The notes under the pieces are model-generated. The model did no database searches, had not been told where the DNA came from, and saw only the letters and a program-made list of their open reading frames with translations. Shown in pieces: positions 9,496 through 18,908 of a DNA stretch of 64,000 nucleotides (position 1 is the first letter of the stretch; every line of letters starts with the position of its first letter). The stretch is from positions 62,001 to 126,000 of the forward strand of contig JADJLO010000018.1 in NCBI GenBank assembly GCA_016710075.1, written 5' to 3'. A program made the position numbers and the translations under genes. Source of the stretch: Acidobacteriota bacterium. GTDB taxonomy: Bacteria; Acidobacteriota; Blastocatellia; RBC074.

Positions 9496-10116
9496 ATGGG
9501 ATTTTATTCAAAGTATATATTTCCGAGGATGCTCGACTGGATGCTGGGTCCGCCTGAAATGGGCAAGTTTCGCATTTCGGCACTTGAGGCGGCGCGCGGC
9601 AGGACGCTGGAGATAGGGTTCGGGACCGGTCTCAACCTGGCGTTCTATCCGGATGGAGTCACTTCACTGACCGTCATCGACACAGAAAACATGCTGCCCG
9701 ACCGGGTAAACAGGCGAATTGCAGCCTGCAAATTCCCGGTGACGAAGATGCAGCTCGATGCCCAGGGGCGATTGCCGTTCGAAGATCATTCGTTCGACAC
9801 GGTCGTCTCGACGCTGACGCTTTGCACTATCCCTGACACCGCGGCGGCGATGGCCGAAATTCACCGGGTGCTCAAACCTGACGGACATTTTATCTTCTGG
9901 GAGCACGGACGCAGCGATGACCCGGCGACAGCTCACAAGCAGGATCTTTTCAATCCCCTGCAGAAGATCGTCGGAGTCGGATGCAACATGAACCGCCGGA
10001 TCGACTCAATCATCCGTGAAGGAGGATTCGAGATAACCAGGCTCGACCGGTTCCTCATGCCGAAATCTCCGCGCCTGCTCGCTGAAATGTACCGCGGCAT
10101 CGCCGTGCCCATTTAA
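9496..10116 (+). CDS. Class I SAM-dependent methyltransferase
   Basis: Soluble methyltransferase of 206 aa with the Rossmann-type AdoMet motif I LEIGFGTGLNLAFYP (about 38-52), motif II acidic residue in LTVIDTENM, and post-motif segments FDTVVSTLTLCTI and EIHRVLKPDGHFIFWEHG. It resembles the methyltransferase type 11/METTL7-like group. The substrate (small molecule or lipid) cannot be named. GGGAG lies about 8 nt before the ATG. The cyclase gene follows 22 nt later, and the two are probably co-transcribed. Confidence 0.85.
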   Translation: MGFYSKYIFPRMLDWMLGPPEMGKFRISALEAARGRTLEIGFGTGLNLAFYPDGVTSLTVIDTENMLPDRVNRRIAACKFPVTKMQLDAQGRLPFEDHSFDTVVSTLTLCTIPDTAAAMAEIHRVLKPDGHFIFWEHGRSDDPATAHKQDLFNPLQKIVGVGCNMNRRIDSIIREGGFEITRLDRFLMPKSPRLLAEMYRGIAVPI

Positions 10117-10138
10117 ATCATCCAACCGGGAGAACCAG

Positions 10139-10978
<840 letters not shown>

Positions 10979-11009
10979 GTTTTTGTGGAAAATAGCCGAG
11001 CTCAAAGAA

Positions 11010-11339
11010 ATGGAATACAAAGACATACTGACCGCAGCAAAATACTCGACTGAAAAGATGCAGAAGATCAACCTCTTCGAGACACGGAACTTCTTCTGCG
11101 ACATCTACTGCCTCGAACCGGGCCAGGAACAGAAGGTTCACGCTCATCACACCGAAGACAAAATCTATCTGGTGCTTGAGGGCTCCGGTGAGTTCATTGT
11201 CGATGATGAATCCATCGAACTGGGCGAAAACAAGACCGTCTTCGCGCCGGCCGGATCAAACCATGGAGTGAGAAACAGGTCCGAATCGCGGCTCCGGCTG
11301 CTGGTTTTCATGACCCCCAATCCGAATTTCAGCAGTTAG
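11010..11339 (+). CDS. Small cupin-domain protein
   Basis: Single-domain cupin of 109 aa. Motif 1 is visible in the metal-ligand cluster HAHHTEDKIYLVLEGSGEF, and motif 2 in FAPAGSNHGVRN. Such proteins are metal-binding isomerases, dioxygenases or sensors, and the exact reaction is not predictable. The start at 11010 (MEYKDILTAAKY) is chosen over an upstream TTG at 10983, which has no ribosome site. Even 11010 has only a weak GAG upstream. It follows the cyclase gene by about 30 nt, and its 3' end overlaps that of the convergent NagB-like gene by 4 nt. Confidence 0.8.
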   Translation: MEYKDILTAAKYSTEKMQKINLFETRNFFCDIYCLEPGQEQKVHAHHTEDKIYLVLEGSGEFIVDDESIELGENKTVFAPAGSNHGVRNRSESRLRLLVFMTPNPNFSS

Positions 11340-12115
11340 CAGCCCTTAGCAGTCCGCTGCGAATTCAGAAACAGGTGGGCGCAGGGATGTGTCGTTAGTA
11401 TCGAGGCAGGGTATTGAGGCCTGATCCCCTGCTTCAGACTTTCAACGACCGTCTTTTCCGGGTCCCCTGCTGAAGCAAAAGCCGTCGTAAAAGCTGGCGC
11501 AAAAGCTGACGCAAAAATAGTCCGGCATTTGATCAGCGTCGGGATGGTCATCGTTATTAGCGCCCGGCCATCAGACCGTTCGATGACTCTGACCGGAGCA
11601 GGGTCGTTGAAATCGCAGTTCCTGGCATCGATCAGGGACAGACCGCCGGCTTGATCAAGATCGATGACGGCGAAATCCGGCGGGCGGGACTCAAGCAGCG
11701 AGGCGAAGTTGCTGCAAACAGCCGCAAGATTCGAAGCCTCGCCCCGCAATCCATGAAACTCCGCTATCGGAACCCTTGAAACCAGTCTCTCGATCAGATA
11801 TCGCCTCAGCGACCGTGGCGAATCTTCGTCCATTCCCACATACTCTCCCACCGCATAGCAGATGAACCTCGTCCATGGGATATCGGCGCGAAGCGTCAAT
11901 TTATGCAGCAGACCGTCAAACTCCGAGGCTGATGAAAAAATCCCGGTCGCATGCCCTTTCTCGGCAACGATTTTGATTATTTCCGAGGCGATCGATTCGG
12001 TCAGAGCGGATTCCAGATCTTCAGCGGATTCGAAGATGTGAACATTGAGCAGATCAATTCTGGTACTGTCGATCAGACTGTCCTGATTTGACCCGGCGCC
12101 CGTTAGATGATTCAT
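11336..12115 (-). CDS. Degenerate glucosamine-6-phosphate isomerase/6-phosphogluconolactonase-like (NagB fold) protein
   Basis: This 259-aa protein has the NagB/SugarP isomerase outline. FICYAVGEYVGMDEDSPRSL corresponds to the NagB segment around the catalytic Asp (DEYVGL...HPxSY), and SLRRYLIERL follows. The active-site segment GIGPDGHIAFNEP is replaced by DLDQAGGLSLIDARNC, so the catalytic His is missing. The phosphate-loop region near the C-terminus contains a four-residue repeat (IFAS, AFAP, AFTT, AFAS) encoded by a 12-nt tandem array. It is therefore probably not an active deaminase and may be regulatory or decaying. Its ATG overlaps the phosphatase stop (TGATG), implying coupling. Confidence 0.6.
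   Translation of the reverse strand: MNHLTGAGSNQDSLIDSTRIDLLNVHIFESAEDLESALTESIASEIIKIVAEKGHATGIFSSASEFDGLLHKLTLRADIPWTRFICYAVGEYVGMDEDSPRSLRRYLIERLVSRVPIAEFHGLRGEASNLAAVCSNFASLLESRPPDFAVIDLDQAGGLSLIDARNCDFNDPAPVRVIERSDGRALITMTIPTLIKCRTIFASAFAPAFTTAFASAGDPEKTVVESLKQGIRPQYPASILTTHPCAHLFLNSQRTAKGC
11475..11522. repeat. 12-nt tandem repeat inside NagB-like gene
   Basis: Four imperfect 12-nt units (GCAAAAGCCGTC, GTAAAAGCTGGC, GCAAAAGCTGAC, GCAAAAATAGTC) in frame with the minus-strand gene, adding a hydrophobic Phe-Ala repeat in the C-terminal third of the protein. Confidence 0.85.
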
Positions 12116-12861
12116 CAGAATGAAAGATATTTCTTGATCCCGAACGGCGAATCGACGTCTGATTTATTGTCTTCGCTGACGCTGAAGACGACGCGGGAGG
12201 GCAGCTCGATCGCCGAAAGGACACCAGTCAGGTAAGCTCCCGTATCGACGCAGATCAGACTGTCGCGGATCCAAACCTTCTCTTTTTCACCGAAAGCCAT
12301 GCCGGTGATCGTATGACCGAAGACCACTGTCTTGCCCTTGTATTCTGCAAAAAAATGGCGGTTTCTGGCCCAGTAGAGCTCCGGGTTTTCCGAAGCTTCC
12401 GAAGGATGCTGAAATTTACCCCTCTCGGGTTCAGCCAGCGACGCATGGACATAGATGGCGTGATCATCCTCAAACCAGGTGGGTAGCGAATCCAGGAAAT
12501 CCAGGTGATCATCCGGGACATCCATGTTTCCCTGCTGATCCATCGTAACTCTGAAGGGTCTGGACTCCACCGTTAAAAACCACAACTCTGCCTGCTCGCA
12601 TTCCGGATCTCTCAATGCCGCCAGCATCATGGCCTCGTGATTTCCCCTGATCACAACCACATTGTTCGGGGACCGCTCTTTGAGCTCTATCGCACGCGAG
12701 ACGACGCCTCTCGAGTCTTCACCTCGATCCACCAGATCTCCAATCAATATCAATCTGTCCTGATCCGGTTGATACCCGCTCTTTTCAAGCAAACTGTCAA
12801 AAAGACCGAGCTTGCCATGAATATCACCCACAACCAGAGTTCTGTTCAGCCCACTTCGCAT
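12115..12861 (-). CDS. Metallophosphoesterase, bacterial PPP-type Ser/Thr phosphatase-like
   Basis: Calcineurin-like phosphoesterase of about 248 aa with the dimetal motifs VVGDIHGKLG, ILIGDLVDRGEDS and VIRGNHEAMM, and later VHAS and VFGHTITG. This order matches PrpA/PrpB and diadenosine-tetraphosphatase-type PPP phosphatases. The ATG at 12861 (MRSGLNRTLVVGDIHG) is preferred over a TTG at 12879. Neither has a strong ribosome site. It is coupled by a TGATG overlap to the NagB-like gene. The substrate could be phosphoproteins or nucleotides and is not determinable here. Confidence 0.85.
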   Translation of the reverse strand: MRSGLNRTLVVGDIHGKLGLFDSLLEKSGYQPDQDRLILIGDLVDRGEDSRGVVSRAIELKERSPNNVVVIRGNHEAMMLAALRDPECEQAELWFLTVESRPFRVTMDQQGNMDVPDDHLDFLDSLPTWFEDDHAIYVHASLAEPERGKFQHPSEASENPELYWARNRHFFAEYKGKTVVFGHTITGMAFGEKEKVWIRDSLICVDTGAYLTGVLSAIELPSRVVFSVSEDNKSDVDSPFGIKKYLSF

Positions 12862-12980
12862 AAATGCATTATTGCTCAAAAAGCTTTTAAAAGAAAAATC
12901 TAAAAGTTATTATTGCCACCGCAATCGACTTAATTATCGAAACACTCTGCGACTTTACCGGGTCTTTCGATAACATGTGT

Positions 12981-13012
12981 TTTGTATTTGGAAACGTTTG
13001 TATTTGGAAACG
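12981..13012. repeat. 16-bp perfect tandem duplication
   Basis: TTTGTATTTGGAAACG occurs twice head to tail in the 5' leader of the phosphatidyltransferase gene. It looks like a recent slippage duplication. Confidence 0.85.
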
Positions 13013-13051
13013 GAAGATACAACCGGACTTTTTTCGACTCGACTGAGGCCA

Positions 13052-13627
13052 ATGTCTTCGATTTTAACTTTCGCCAATCTACTGACCGTTTTAAGACTGA
13101 TACTCATTCCAGTATTCATCATGACGCTCTACTATCAGCGCTTCATCTGGGCGCTGGTGGTCTTTTTTTCGGCGGCGATCACTGACGGTCTAGATGGCCT
13201 CGTTGCTCGGAGTTTCAACCAGAGGACCCAGCTCGGCGAAATACTCGATCCCATGGCCGACAAGCTGCTGCTGGTCACCGCGTTCATAACGCTCTCTCTT
13301 CCACGCTTTACCTTCACCGACCCGGTGCCGTTCTGGCTGACGGCGACAGCCATCAGCAGGGACGTCTTCATCGTGCTCGGCGCCCTGGTCATCAATATGA
13401 CCACAGGCTTCAGCAACTTCCGCCCCTCCCTCCCCGGCAAAATCAATACGTTCGTTCAAATCTTCATGATCGTCTTTTTTTTAACGGCAAATGCGTTTCA
13501 TTTCGTATCGGAATTCCTTCCGATCGCATATTATGTGACCTTTGGCATGGCCGTATTTTCCGGATTTCATTATATTTTTCACGCCAACAGGCTGATGAGC
13601 GAGCATCAGAATCAGAATCAGAAATAG
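13052..13627 (+). CDS. pgsA: CDP-alcohol phosphatidyltransferase, probable CDP-diacylglycerol-glycerol-3-phosphate 3-phosphatidyltransferase
   Basis: Inner-membrane enzyme of phospholipid synthesis, 191 aa. It carries the complete CDP-alcohol phosphotransferase signature DGLDGLVAR followed by LGEILDPMADK (DxxDG..AR..G...D...D) and about five to six hydrophobic helices. The start at 13052 (MSSILTFANLLTVLRL) is chosen because CTGAGG lies 5 nt upstream and it matches the usual PgsA N-terminus. Upstream in-frame starts would add a non-hydrophobic extension. Length and motif fit PgsA best, but other CDP-alcohol transferases cannot be excluded. The AI-2E permease follows 75 nt downstream. Confidence 0.82.
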   Translation: MSSILTFANLLTVLRLILIPVFIMTLYYQRFIWALVVFFSAAITDGLDGLVARSFNQRTQLGEILDPMADKLLLVTAFITLSLPRFTFTDPVPFWLTATAISRDVFIVLGALVINMTTGFSNFRPSLPGKINTFVQIFMIVFFLTANAFHFVSEFLPIAYYVTFGMAVFSGFHYIFHANRLMSEHQNQNQK

Positions 13628-13702
13628 ATGCCGGTGGTTGCACCCATGCCCGGAGTGGAGCAGCCGGCGGCGGTCCGAAAAAAATAAACATCGGAGGGCA
13701 GC

Positions 13703-14992
13703 TTGAGAGAACAGGATCGACCCGTCGCCGACTCCAGTTCGGACCAGGGCAATCCCATCAACTGGATGCGCTGGATTCCCGTCGCCATACTGGCGCTGAT
13801 CTTTCTAGTCGCAATCATCATCAGCGGCAGGATCATCCTCATTCCGCTGCTGTTTTCCATGGCCACGGCCTACCTCCTCGCCCCCGTTGTCAAATGGTTT
13901 GAGAATCGCGGCTGGTCAAGGAACTCAAGCGTCATCCTGACCATAACCTCCGCCCTCATACTGTTCATCCTCATACTTATTTTCATCCTGCCCAGCATCT
14001 GGCAGCAGTTGAATATCTCCTATCATCAGGCACGCACTCTCGCCACCGATCACAGCCGCGTCGAACCCCTGCTCTCCAAATTGAAACAGGTCAGTCCCCA
14101 GTTTTTTGAGATCGTCCAGGCTCAACTTGACCGTCTCAAAAACCCTGAAGAACAGGCCAGAATCAGGGCCATCTTCGCCGAATGGCTCAAGAGCGGACTT
14201 TTCCGGCTGGCAGGACTGACTGCCACTGTTTTTGATCTGCTGCTCATCCCCTTCTTCGTCTTCTACCTGCTGGCAGACTACAAAAAGATGCGCGCCCGCG
14301 TCGATAAACTCATTCCTCCCAGATATCGATCCATCACCACCGATCTCATATCGCAAATGAACCACGTCCTGTCCTCTTATGTCAGAGGGCAGGTTCTCAT
14401 CGCCTTCACCATGGGAGTCCTCTACTCTGTCGGTTTCCTGATTTTCAGAGTCCCGCTCGGAATCTCGCTCGGCATGCTTTCCGGACTCCTCAACGTCGTC
14501 CCCTATCTCGGAACTCTCACCGGGCTCGCCTTGTCCCTCACCTTCGTCGCCCTCGACGGAGCAGGGTTCGGCAGATTGTTCGGCGTCATCGCCATCTTTC
14601 TCGTCGTCCAGAATTTCGAGGGCTATTACCTGACTCCAAAACTGCTCGGCGGGCGCCTGCAACTCCACCCCCTGTGGGTGCTCACCTGCCTCGTCATCGG
14701 CGGCAATCTGTTCGGACTCGTCGGCATCTTCCTCGCCATCCCCGTCATCGCCGTCTCCAAAGTCCTGCTCAATTTCTTCGAATCCCTCTACCAAAAATCA
14801 AACTTCTACCGCAGCGCCGGTCACACTCTCCTCACTGACCAGGGCCAGCCTCTAGATCTGTCCCATTCATCTGATCAAACCTCCAGTCTTATCATTCAAC
14901 CAGCCTCTTCCTCCCGACCTCCAAGATCCGTTATCACCACCAGTGAACTGAAATCCAGAGTGCGTGGGACTGATCCCTTTCCTGAAGATTAA
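13703..14992 (+). CDS. AI-2E family (PerM/YhhT-like) membrane permease
   Basis: Integral membrane protein of 429 aa in the AI-2E transporter superfamily, whose members export small molecules or ions. About seven to eight hydrophobic helices are visible: VAILALIFLVAIII, NSSVILTITSALILFILIL, LLIPFFVFYLLA, and a C-terminal cluster with the family hallmark LGISLGMLSGLLNVVPYLG. The last 60 residues are polar and variable. Translation starts at TTG 13703, supported by GGAGG 5 nt upstream and no suitable in-frame ATG before the first helix. The substrate is unknown. Confidence 0.85.
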   Translation: MREQDRPVADSSSDQGNPINWMRWIPVAILALIFLVAIIISGRIILIPLLFSMATAYLLAPVVKWFENRGWSRNSSVILTITSALILFILILIFILPSIWQQLNISYHQARTLATDHSRVEPLLSKLKQVSPQFFEIVQAQLDRLKNPEEQARIRAIFAEWLKSGLFRLAGLTATVFDLLLIPFFVFYLLADYKKMRARVDKLIPPRYRSITTDLISQMNHVLSSYVRGQVLIAFTMGVLYSVGFLIFRVPLGISLGMLSGLLNVVPYLGTLTGLALSLTFVALDGAGFGRLFGVIAIFLVVQNFEGYYLTPKLLGGRLQLHPLWVLTCLVIGGNLFGLVGIFLAIPVIAVSKVLLNFFESLYQKSNFYRSAGHTLLTDQGQPLDLSHSSDQTSSLIIQPASSSRPPRSVITTSELKSRVRGTDPFPED

Positions 14993-15039
14993 AACTTTTT
15001 TACCGGAAAAATAATTTTTATACGGAAGAGGTCAATAAA

Positions 15040-15060
15040 CTTGACAGCAACCCACTCAAC
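15040..15060. promoter_or_regulatory. Probable HspR operator (HAIR-like inverted repeat)
   Basis: CTTGACA-N7-ACTCAAC matches the HspR-associated inverted repeat CTTGAGT-N7-ACTCAAG at 5 of 7 and 6 of 7 positions with the exact 7-nt spacer. It covers the -35 box of the dnaK promoter, as expected for a repressor, and hspR is the last gene of the same cluster. Confidence 0.72.
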
Positions 15061-15069
15061 TCTTATACT
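15041..15069 (+). promoter_or_regulatory. Sigma-70-type promoter of dnaK
   Basis: Consensus -35 TTGACA (15041-15046), 17-nt spacer and -10 TATACT (15064-15069), 85 nt before the dnaK start. No CIRCE element (TTAGCACTC-N9-GAGTGCTAA) was seen. Confidence 0.8.
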
Positions 15070-15154
15070 CCCGAATTGTCAGGCTGAATGCTATCAATTT
15101 AACTAAAAGTAGTGTTAACACAGAGTTTAACCATACTGGGTCGAGGGAGGCACA

Positions 15155-17092
15155 ATGAGTAAAGTAATAGGAATTGACCTTGGTACAACCAATTCGGTTG
15201 TAGCAATTATGGAGGGCAGTGAGCCAGTGGTGATCACGAACTCCGAGGGAGGGCGAACGACGCCCTCGGTGGTTGGGTTTACGAAAGACGGTAACCGGTT
15301 GGTGGGGCAGGTCGCGAAGCGGCAGGCGGTGACGAATCCGGAGAACACCGTATATTCGATCAAGCGATTTATGGGGCGGCGGTTTGATGAGGTAGGGGAC
15401 GAGATCAAGCAGGTCCCGTACGAGGTGATTCAGGCATCGAACGGGGATGTTCGGGTACAGGCGGGCGGGAAGGACCATTCACCGCCGGAAATTTCGGCAA
15501 TGATCCTGCAGAAGTTGAAACAGGCTGCCGAGGATTATCTGGGGCAGAAGGTATCGCAGGCGGTGATCACGGTGCCGGCATATTTCAACGATGCACAGCG
15601 CCAGGCGACCAAGGATGCCGGGAAGATAGCCGGGCTTGAAGTGCTCAGAATAGTCAACGAGCCTACGGCGGCGGCTCTGGCATACGGTCTGGACAAGAAG
15701 AAGGACGAGACCATTGCGGTATTCGACTTTGGCGGCGGCACGTTCGACATATCGATTCTTGAAGTGGGTGAGGGAGTGGTCGAGGTCAAATCGACCCATG
15801 GCGACACACACCTTGGAGGTGACGACATCGACGAGCGGCTGATCCAGTGGATCGGCGAAGAGTTCAAGAAGGATCAGGGGATCGATCTTTCCAAAGACAA
15901 GATGGCGTTGCAGCGCCTGAAGGAAGCAGCCGAGAAGGCAAAGATCGAACTCTCATCGACGATGGAGACGGAGATCAACCTGCCATTTATCACGGCAGAT
16001 CAGGCCGGTCCCAAGCATCTGGTATTGAAGCTGACGCGGGCGAAATTTGAATCGCTGGTGGATGACCTGCTGCAGCGGACGCTTGAGCCCTGCCGCAAGG
16101 CGCTCAAGGATGCCGGTCTGACTTCGGACAAGATCGACGAGGTAGTGCTGGTCGGCGGATCGACCCGCATTCCGAAGATTCAGGAGATGGTCAAGGTATT
16201 CTTCAACAGGGAGCCTCACAAGGGAGTGAATCCGGACGAAGTGGTTGCAGTCGGGGCGGCGGTTCAGGCCGGGGTGCTCTCGGGCGAGGTCAAGGATCTG
16301 CTGCTGCTCGACGTCACGCCGCTGAGCCTGGGCATCGAAACGCTGGGCGGGGTTTACACGACACTGATCCAGCGCAACACTACGATTCCGACACGCAAAT
16401 CCGAGATCTTCTCGACGGCGACCGACAGTCAGACCTCGGTTGAAGTCCACGTCCTTCAGGGCGAGCGGTCGATGGCATCGGACAACCGCACTCTCGGCAA
16501 GTTCCACCTGGTGGGAATTCCACCGGCACCGCGCGGCATCCCGCAGATCGAAGTGACCTTCGACATCGACGCCAACGGCATCACAAACGTCTCTGCCCGC
16601 GACATGGGAACAGGCCGCGAGCAGAAGATCACCATCACTTCATCCTCGGGTCTGTCAAAGGACGAGATCGACAAGATGATGAAGGATGCCGATCTGCACG
16701 CATCCGACGACAAACTCAAGCGTGAAGCGATCGAGAACAAGAATCGCCTCGATACGCTGATCTATCAGACGGAAAAGACAGTCAACGACAACCGCGAGAA
16801 GATCCCGGTCGGACTGGCTTCGGAAGCTGAAGGAGTGGTCGCAGAGGCGAAGAAGGTTGTCGAGGCAAACACTTCGGATCAGTTCACGACACAGCTCGAG
16901 AACCTGACACGGGTTTCACACCGGATCGCCGAGGCCCTTTATCAGCAGCAGGGGCAGCCCGGACAGGGAGGCCCTGAAGCTTCAGACGCGGCAGGCGCCG
17001 GCGCCCAGGGCCAGTCCTCCTCCGCAGGAAAATCAGGCGGCTCGGATGACGTCATCGACGCCGAATATATCGATGTCGATGAAAACAAGTAG
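15155..17092 (+). CDS. dnaK: Hsp70 chaperone DnaK
   Basis: Cytoplasmic ATP-dependent Hsp70 chaperone, 645 aa, working with DnaJ on unfolded polypeptides. The N-terminal ATPase domain opens MSKVIGIDLGTTNSVVA, with the hallmark IDLGTTNS, FDFGGGTFDISIL and VLVGGSTRIPKIQ. The substrate-binding domain follows DLLLLDVTPLSLGIET, and the C-terminal lid ends in a Gly/Gln/Ser-rich tail and DDVIDAEYIDVDE. GGGAGG is 6 nt before the ATG. It is the first gene of dnaK-hsp20-dnaJ-hspR and is driven by the consensus promoter with an overlapping HspR-type operator. No grpE lies in this cluster. Confidence 0.97.
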   Translation: MSKVIGIDLGTTNSVVAIMEGSEPVVITNSEGGRTTPSVVGFTKDGNRLVGQVAKRQAVTNPENTVYSIKRFMGRRFDEVGDEIKQVPYEVIQASNGDVRVQAGGKDHSPPEISAMILQKLKQAAEDYLGQKVSQAVITVPAYFNDAQRQATKDAGKIAGLEVLRIVNEPTAAALAYGLDKKKDETIAVFDFGGGTFDISILEVGEGVVEVKSTHGDTHLGGDDIDERLIQWIGEEFKKDQGIDLSKDKMALQRLKEAAEKAKIELSSTMETEINLPFITADQAGPKHLVLKLTRAKFESLVDDLLQRTLEPCRKALKDAGLTSDKIDEVVLVGGSTRIPKIQEMVKVFFNREPHKGVNPDEVVAVGAAVQAGVLSGEVKDLLLLDVTPLSLGIETLGGVYTTLIQRNTTIPTRKSEIFSTATDSQTSVEVHVLQGERSMASDNRTLGKFHLVGIPPAPRGIPQIEVTFDIDANGITNVSARDMGTGREQKITITSSSGLSKDEIDKMMKDADLHASDDKLKREAIENKNRLDTLIYQTEKTVNDNREKIPVGLASEAEGVVAEAKKVVEANTSDQFTTQLENLTRVSHRIAEALYQQQGQPGQGGPEASDAAGAGAQGQSSSAGKSGGSDDVIDAEYIDVDENK

Positions 17093-17098
17093 GAAGTG

Positions 17099-17225
17099 AG
17101 TTCATAGTTCAAAGTTCATAGTTTAAAGAAGAGTTGTCAGTTGTCAGTAATTGACGGTGAATCCGGAAAAGCGATAACCGGCAACTCACTTTAAACGTTG
17201 AACTTTGTACTTTGAACTGTGAGCT
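17099..17225. repeat. Family B palindrome (7-nt AAGTTTA-type units)
   Basis: The left arm AGTTCATAGTTCAAAG... and right arm CTTTAAACGTTGAAC... form a long imperfect inverted repeat made of 7-nt units of the type AAGTTYA. It fills most of the 139-nt gap between dnaK and hsp20, which are probably co-transcribed, so the RNA would carry a large stem-loop. Confidence 0.8.
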
Positions 17226-17231
17226 GGGATT

Positions 17232-17672
17232 ATGGCCAAGCAACACAGATTATTGAGCGATCTCTCCGCGATTGAGCAGCAGCTTTCGCGACTGGTCAGA
17301 GGGCCGAACCTGTTCGCGGTGGAGCAGTCAAACGCGACGTGGACGCCGCCGGTCGACATTTTTGAAACAGAGACAAGTTTCGTTTTGATGGCGGAAGTCC
17401 CTGGAATAAAGAGCGAAGAGATAGACATTAAGATATCGGGTGGAACACTGACGCTCAGAGGCGAGCGCAAGTGGGAACGCGATGTACAGGGAGAGCATTT
17501 CCATAGACTGGAAAGCTCATACGGCAAGTTTGAGCGTTCTTTCAGCCTCTCGGAACGGATCGATGCCGATAAGATAACGGCCGAGCTCGACCGCGGAATT
17601 CTGAGGTTGATCCTTCCAAAACGAAACGAAAACTCCGGCAAGGAAATACCTGTCAGGACGAGCGGCGAATAG
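17232..17672 (+). CDS. Small heat-shock protein (Hsp20/alpha-crystallin)
   Basis: ATP-independent holdase of 146 aa. The alpha-crystallin domain spans about residues 35-138, beginning WTPPVDIFETETSFVLMAEV. It contains the A-x-x-x-n-G-v-L-type signature as ITAELDRGILRLILPK and ends with a short C-terminal tail containing an I-x-V motif (IPV), used for oligomer contacts. GAGCTGGGA lies upstream of the ATG. It occupies the place that grpE holds in actinobacterial dnaK-grpE-dnaJ-hspR operons. Its expression is presumably controlled with dnaK by HspR. Confidence 0.92.
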   Translation: MAKQHRLLSDLSAIEQQLSRLVRGPNLFAVEQSNATWTPPVDIFETETSFVLMAEVPGIKSEEIDIKISGGTLTLRGERKWERDVQGEHFHRLESSYGKFERSFSLSERIDADKITAELDRGILRLILPKRNENSGKEIPVRTSGE

Positions 17673-17692
17673 ATCAAGCCTCCACCAACTTT

Positions 17693-18859
17693 ATGGCTCA
17701 ACGCGAAGATTATTACAAAGTGCTGGGCGTCAAACGCGCAGCGACAAAGGATGAGATTCGCAAGGCGTATCGTCGCCTTGCGCGAAAATATCATCCCGAT
17801 GTCAATCCCGGCGACAAATCGGCTGAAGAAAAATTCAAACAGTTGACTGAAGCATATGAAGTACTTTCGGATGAAAAGAAGCGCGACGTCTACGACAAAT
17901 TCGGCAGCTACAGCGACAATCTGAGGGATTTCAGCCGCGATCAGGCCAGGGGAGGAGCGGGGCCGGGCGGCGGCGGGTTCGATTTCGACTGGAGCGTCTT
18001 CACAGGGGGAGGCAAACCCGGATCAGGCAGCGCAGAAGCCGGGTCTGGTTTCAAAGATATTTTTGGAGACATCTTCACCGGCGGGGGCCGCACGTCAGGG
18101 CAGTCGAGACCGCAGCCGCTCAGAGGTTCCGACATCGAAATCCCCCTCGGGCTCAGCTTTGAGGAGGCGATCAACGGCCTCACGACCAACATCAATGTCA
18201 GGCGAAGCGACCCCTGCCAGAACTGCAATGGAGCCGGCGAGGTCGGAACCGTTCAGGTCATTTGCGCGACATGCAACGGCAACGGGAAGGTCTCTTCAGG
18301 CGGAGGATTTCTCAAGTTCGATCAGCCCTGCCAGGAATGCAATGGAACCGGCAAGCGGCGGCCTCCCTGCACGATCTGTCATGGCAAAGGAACCGTCGTC
18401 AAATACGAGACCGTCAAAGTGCGAATCCCGGCCGGCGTCAATACCGGAGCTCGCGTCAGGGTCAGCGGCAAGGGCGAGGCGGGAGTGCGCGGCGGACCGC
18501 CGGGCGATCTTTACATAGTCACGAATGTCGCCGCTCACAAGATTTTCACCCGCAAGGGAGACAACATCTATTGCACCATTCCGGTGACGCTGCCCGAGGC
18601 CGCGCTGGGCGCGAAGATAGAGGTCCCGACAGTCAGCGGAAAAGCCCAGTTGCGCATTCCGCCCGGCACCCAGTCGGGACAGATGTTCCGCCTGCGCGAA
18701 AAGGGAGCTCCAAGCCTGCGCGGCAATACTCGCGGCGATCAGTACGTTGAAGTCAAAATCACTCTTCCCAAAATCATCGACGAGGATACCAAAAACCTGC
18801 TGCGCGAATTCGCCAAACGGAATCCGGAAAATCCCCGCGTCGAGATGGGACTCGAATAG
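17693..18859 (+). CDS. dnaJ: Hsp40 co-chaperone DnaJ
   Basis: Type I Hsp40 of 388 aa that delivers clients to DnaK and stimulates its ATPase. It has a J domain (about 4-70) with the HPD motif in KYHPDVNPGD, a Gly/Phe-rich linker with many GGG stretches, and four CxxCxGxG zinc motifs (CQNCNGAG, CATCNGNG, CQECNGTG, CTICHGKG). The C-terminal substrate-binding beta domain follows. ATG at 17693 has no clear Shine-Dalgarno (CCACCAACTTT upstream), so its translation may depend on readthrough from hsp20, 20 nt upstream. Confidence 0.95.
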   Translation: MAQREDYYKVLGVKRAATKDEIRKAYRRLARKYHPDVNPGDKSAEEKFKQLTEAYEVLSDEKKRDVYDKFGSYSDNLRDFSRDQARGGAGPGGGGFDFDWSVFTGGGKPGSGSAEAGSGFKDIFGDIFTGGGRTSGQSRPQPLRGSDIEIPLGLSFEEAINGLTTNINVRRSDPCQNCNGAGEVGTVQVICATCNGNGKVSSGGGFLKFDQPCQECNGTGKRRPPCTICHGKGTVVKYETVKVRIPAGVNTGARVRVSGKGEAGVRGGPPGDLYIVTNVAAHKIFTRKGDNIYCTIPVTLPEAALGAKIEVPTVSGKAQLRIPPGTQSGQMFRLREKGAPSLRGNTRGDQYVEVKITLPKIIDEDTKNLLREFAKRNPENPRVEMGLE

Positions 18860-18908
18860 ACCGACTGCCCGATAAAGTTTATCTGGCACTCGGGATTTGG
18901 ATTTTGTT

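Noticed and set aside
11336..12115. Calling the NagB-like gene nagB and linking it to nagA as a pathway
   Set aside because: The catalytic His motif is absent and the gene lies 21 kb from nagA with a different partner.
13925..14794. 289-aa minus-strand ORF opposite the AI-2E permease
   Set aside because: Acidic low-complexity product (runs of Asp/Glu/Gly) is the mirror of hydrophobic TM codons, not a protein.
17099..17225. CRISPR array interpretation of the short repeats
   Set aside because: Units are 7-12 nt, arranged as inverted arms with no regularly spaced unique spacers of CRISPR length, and no cas genes are present.
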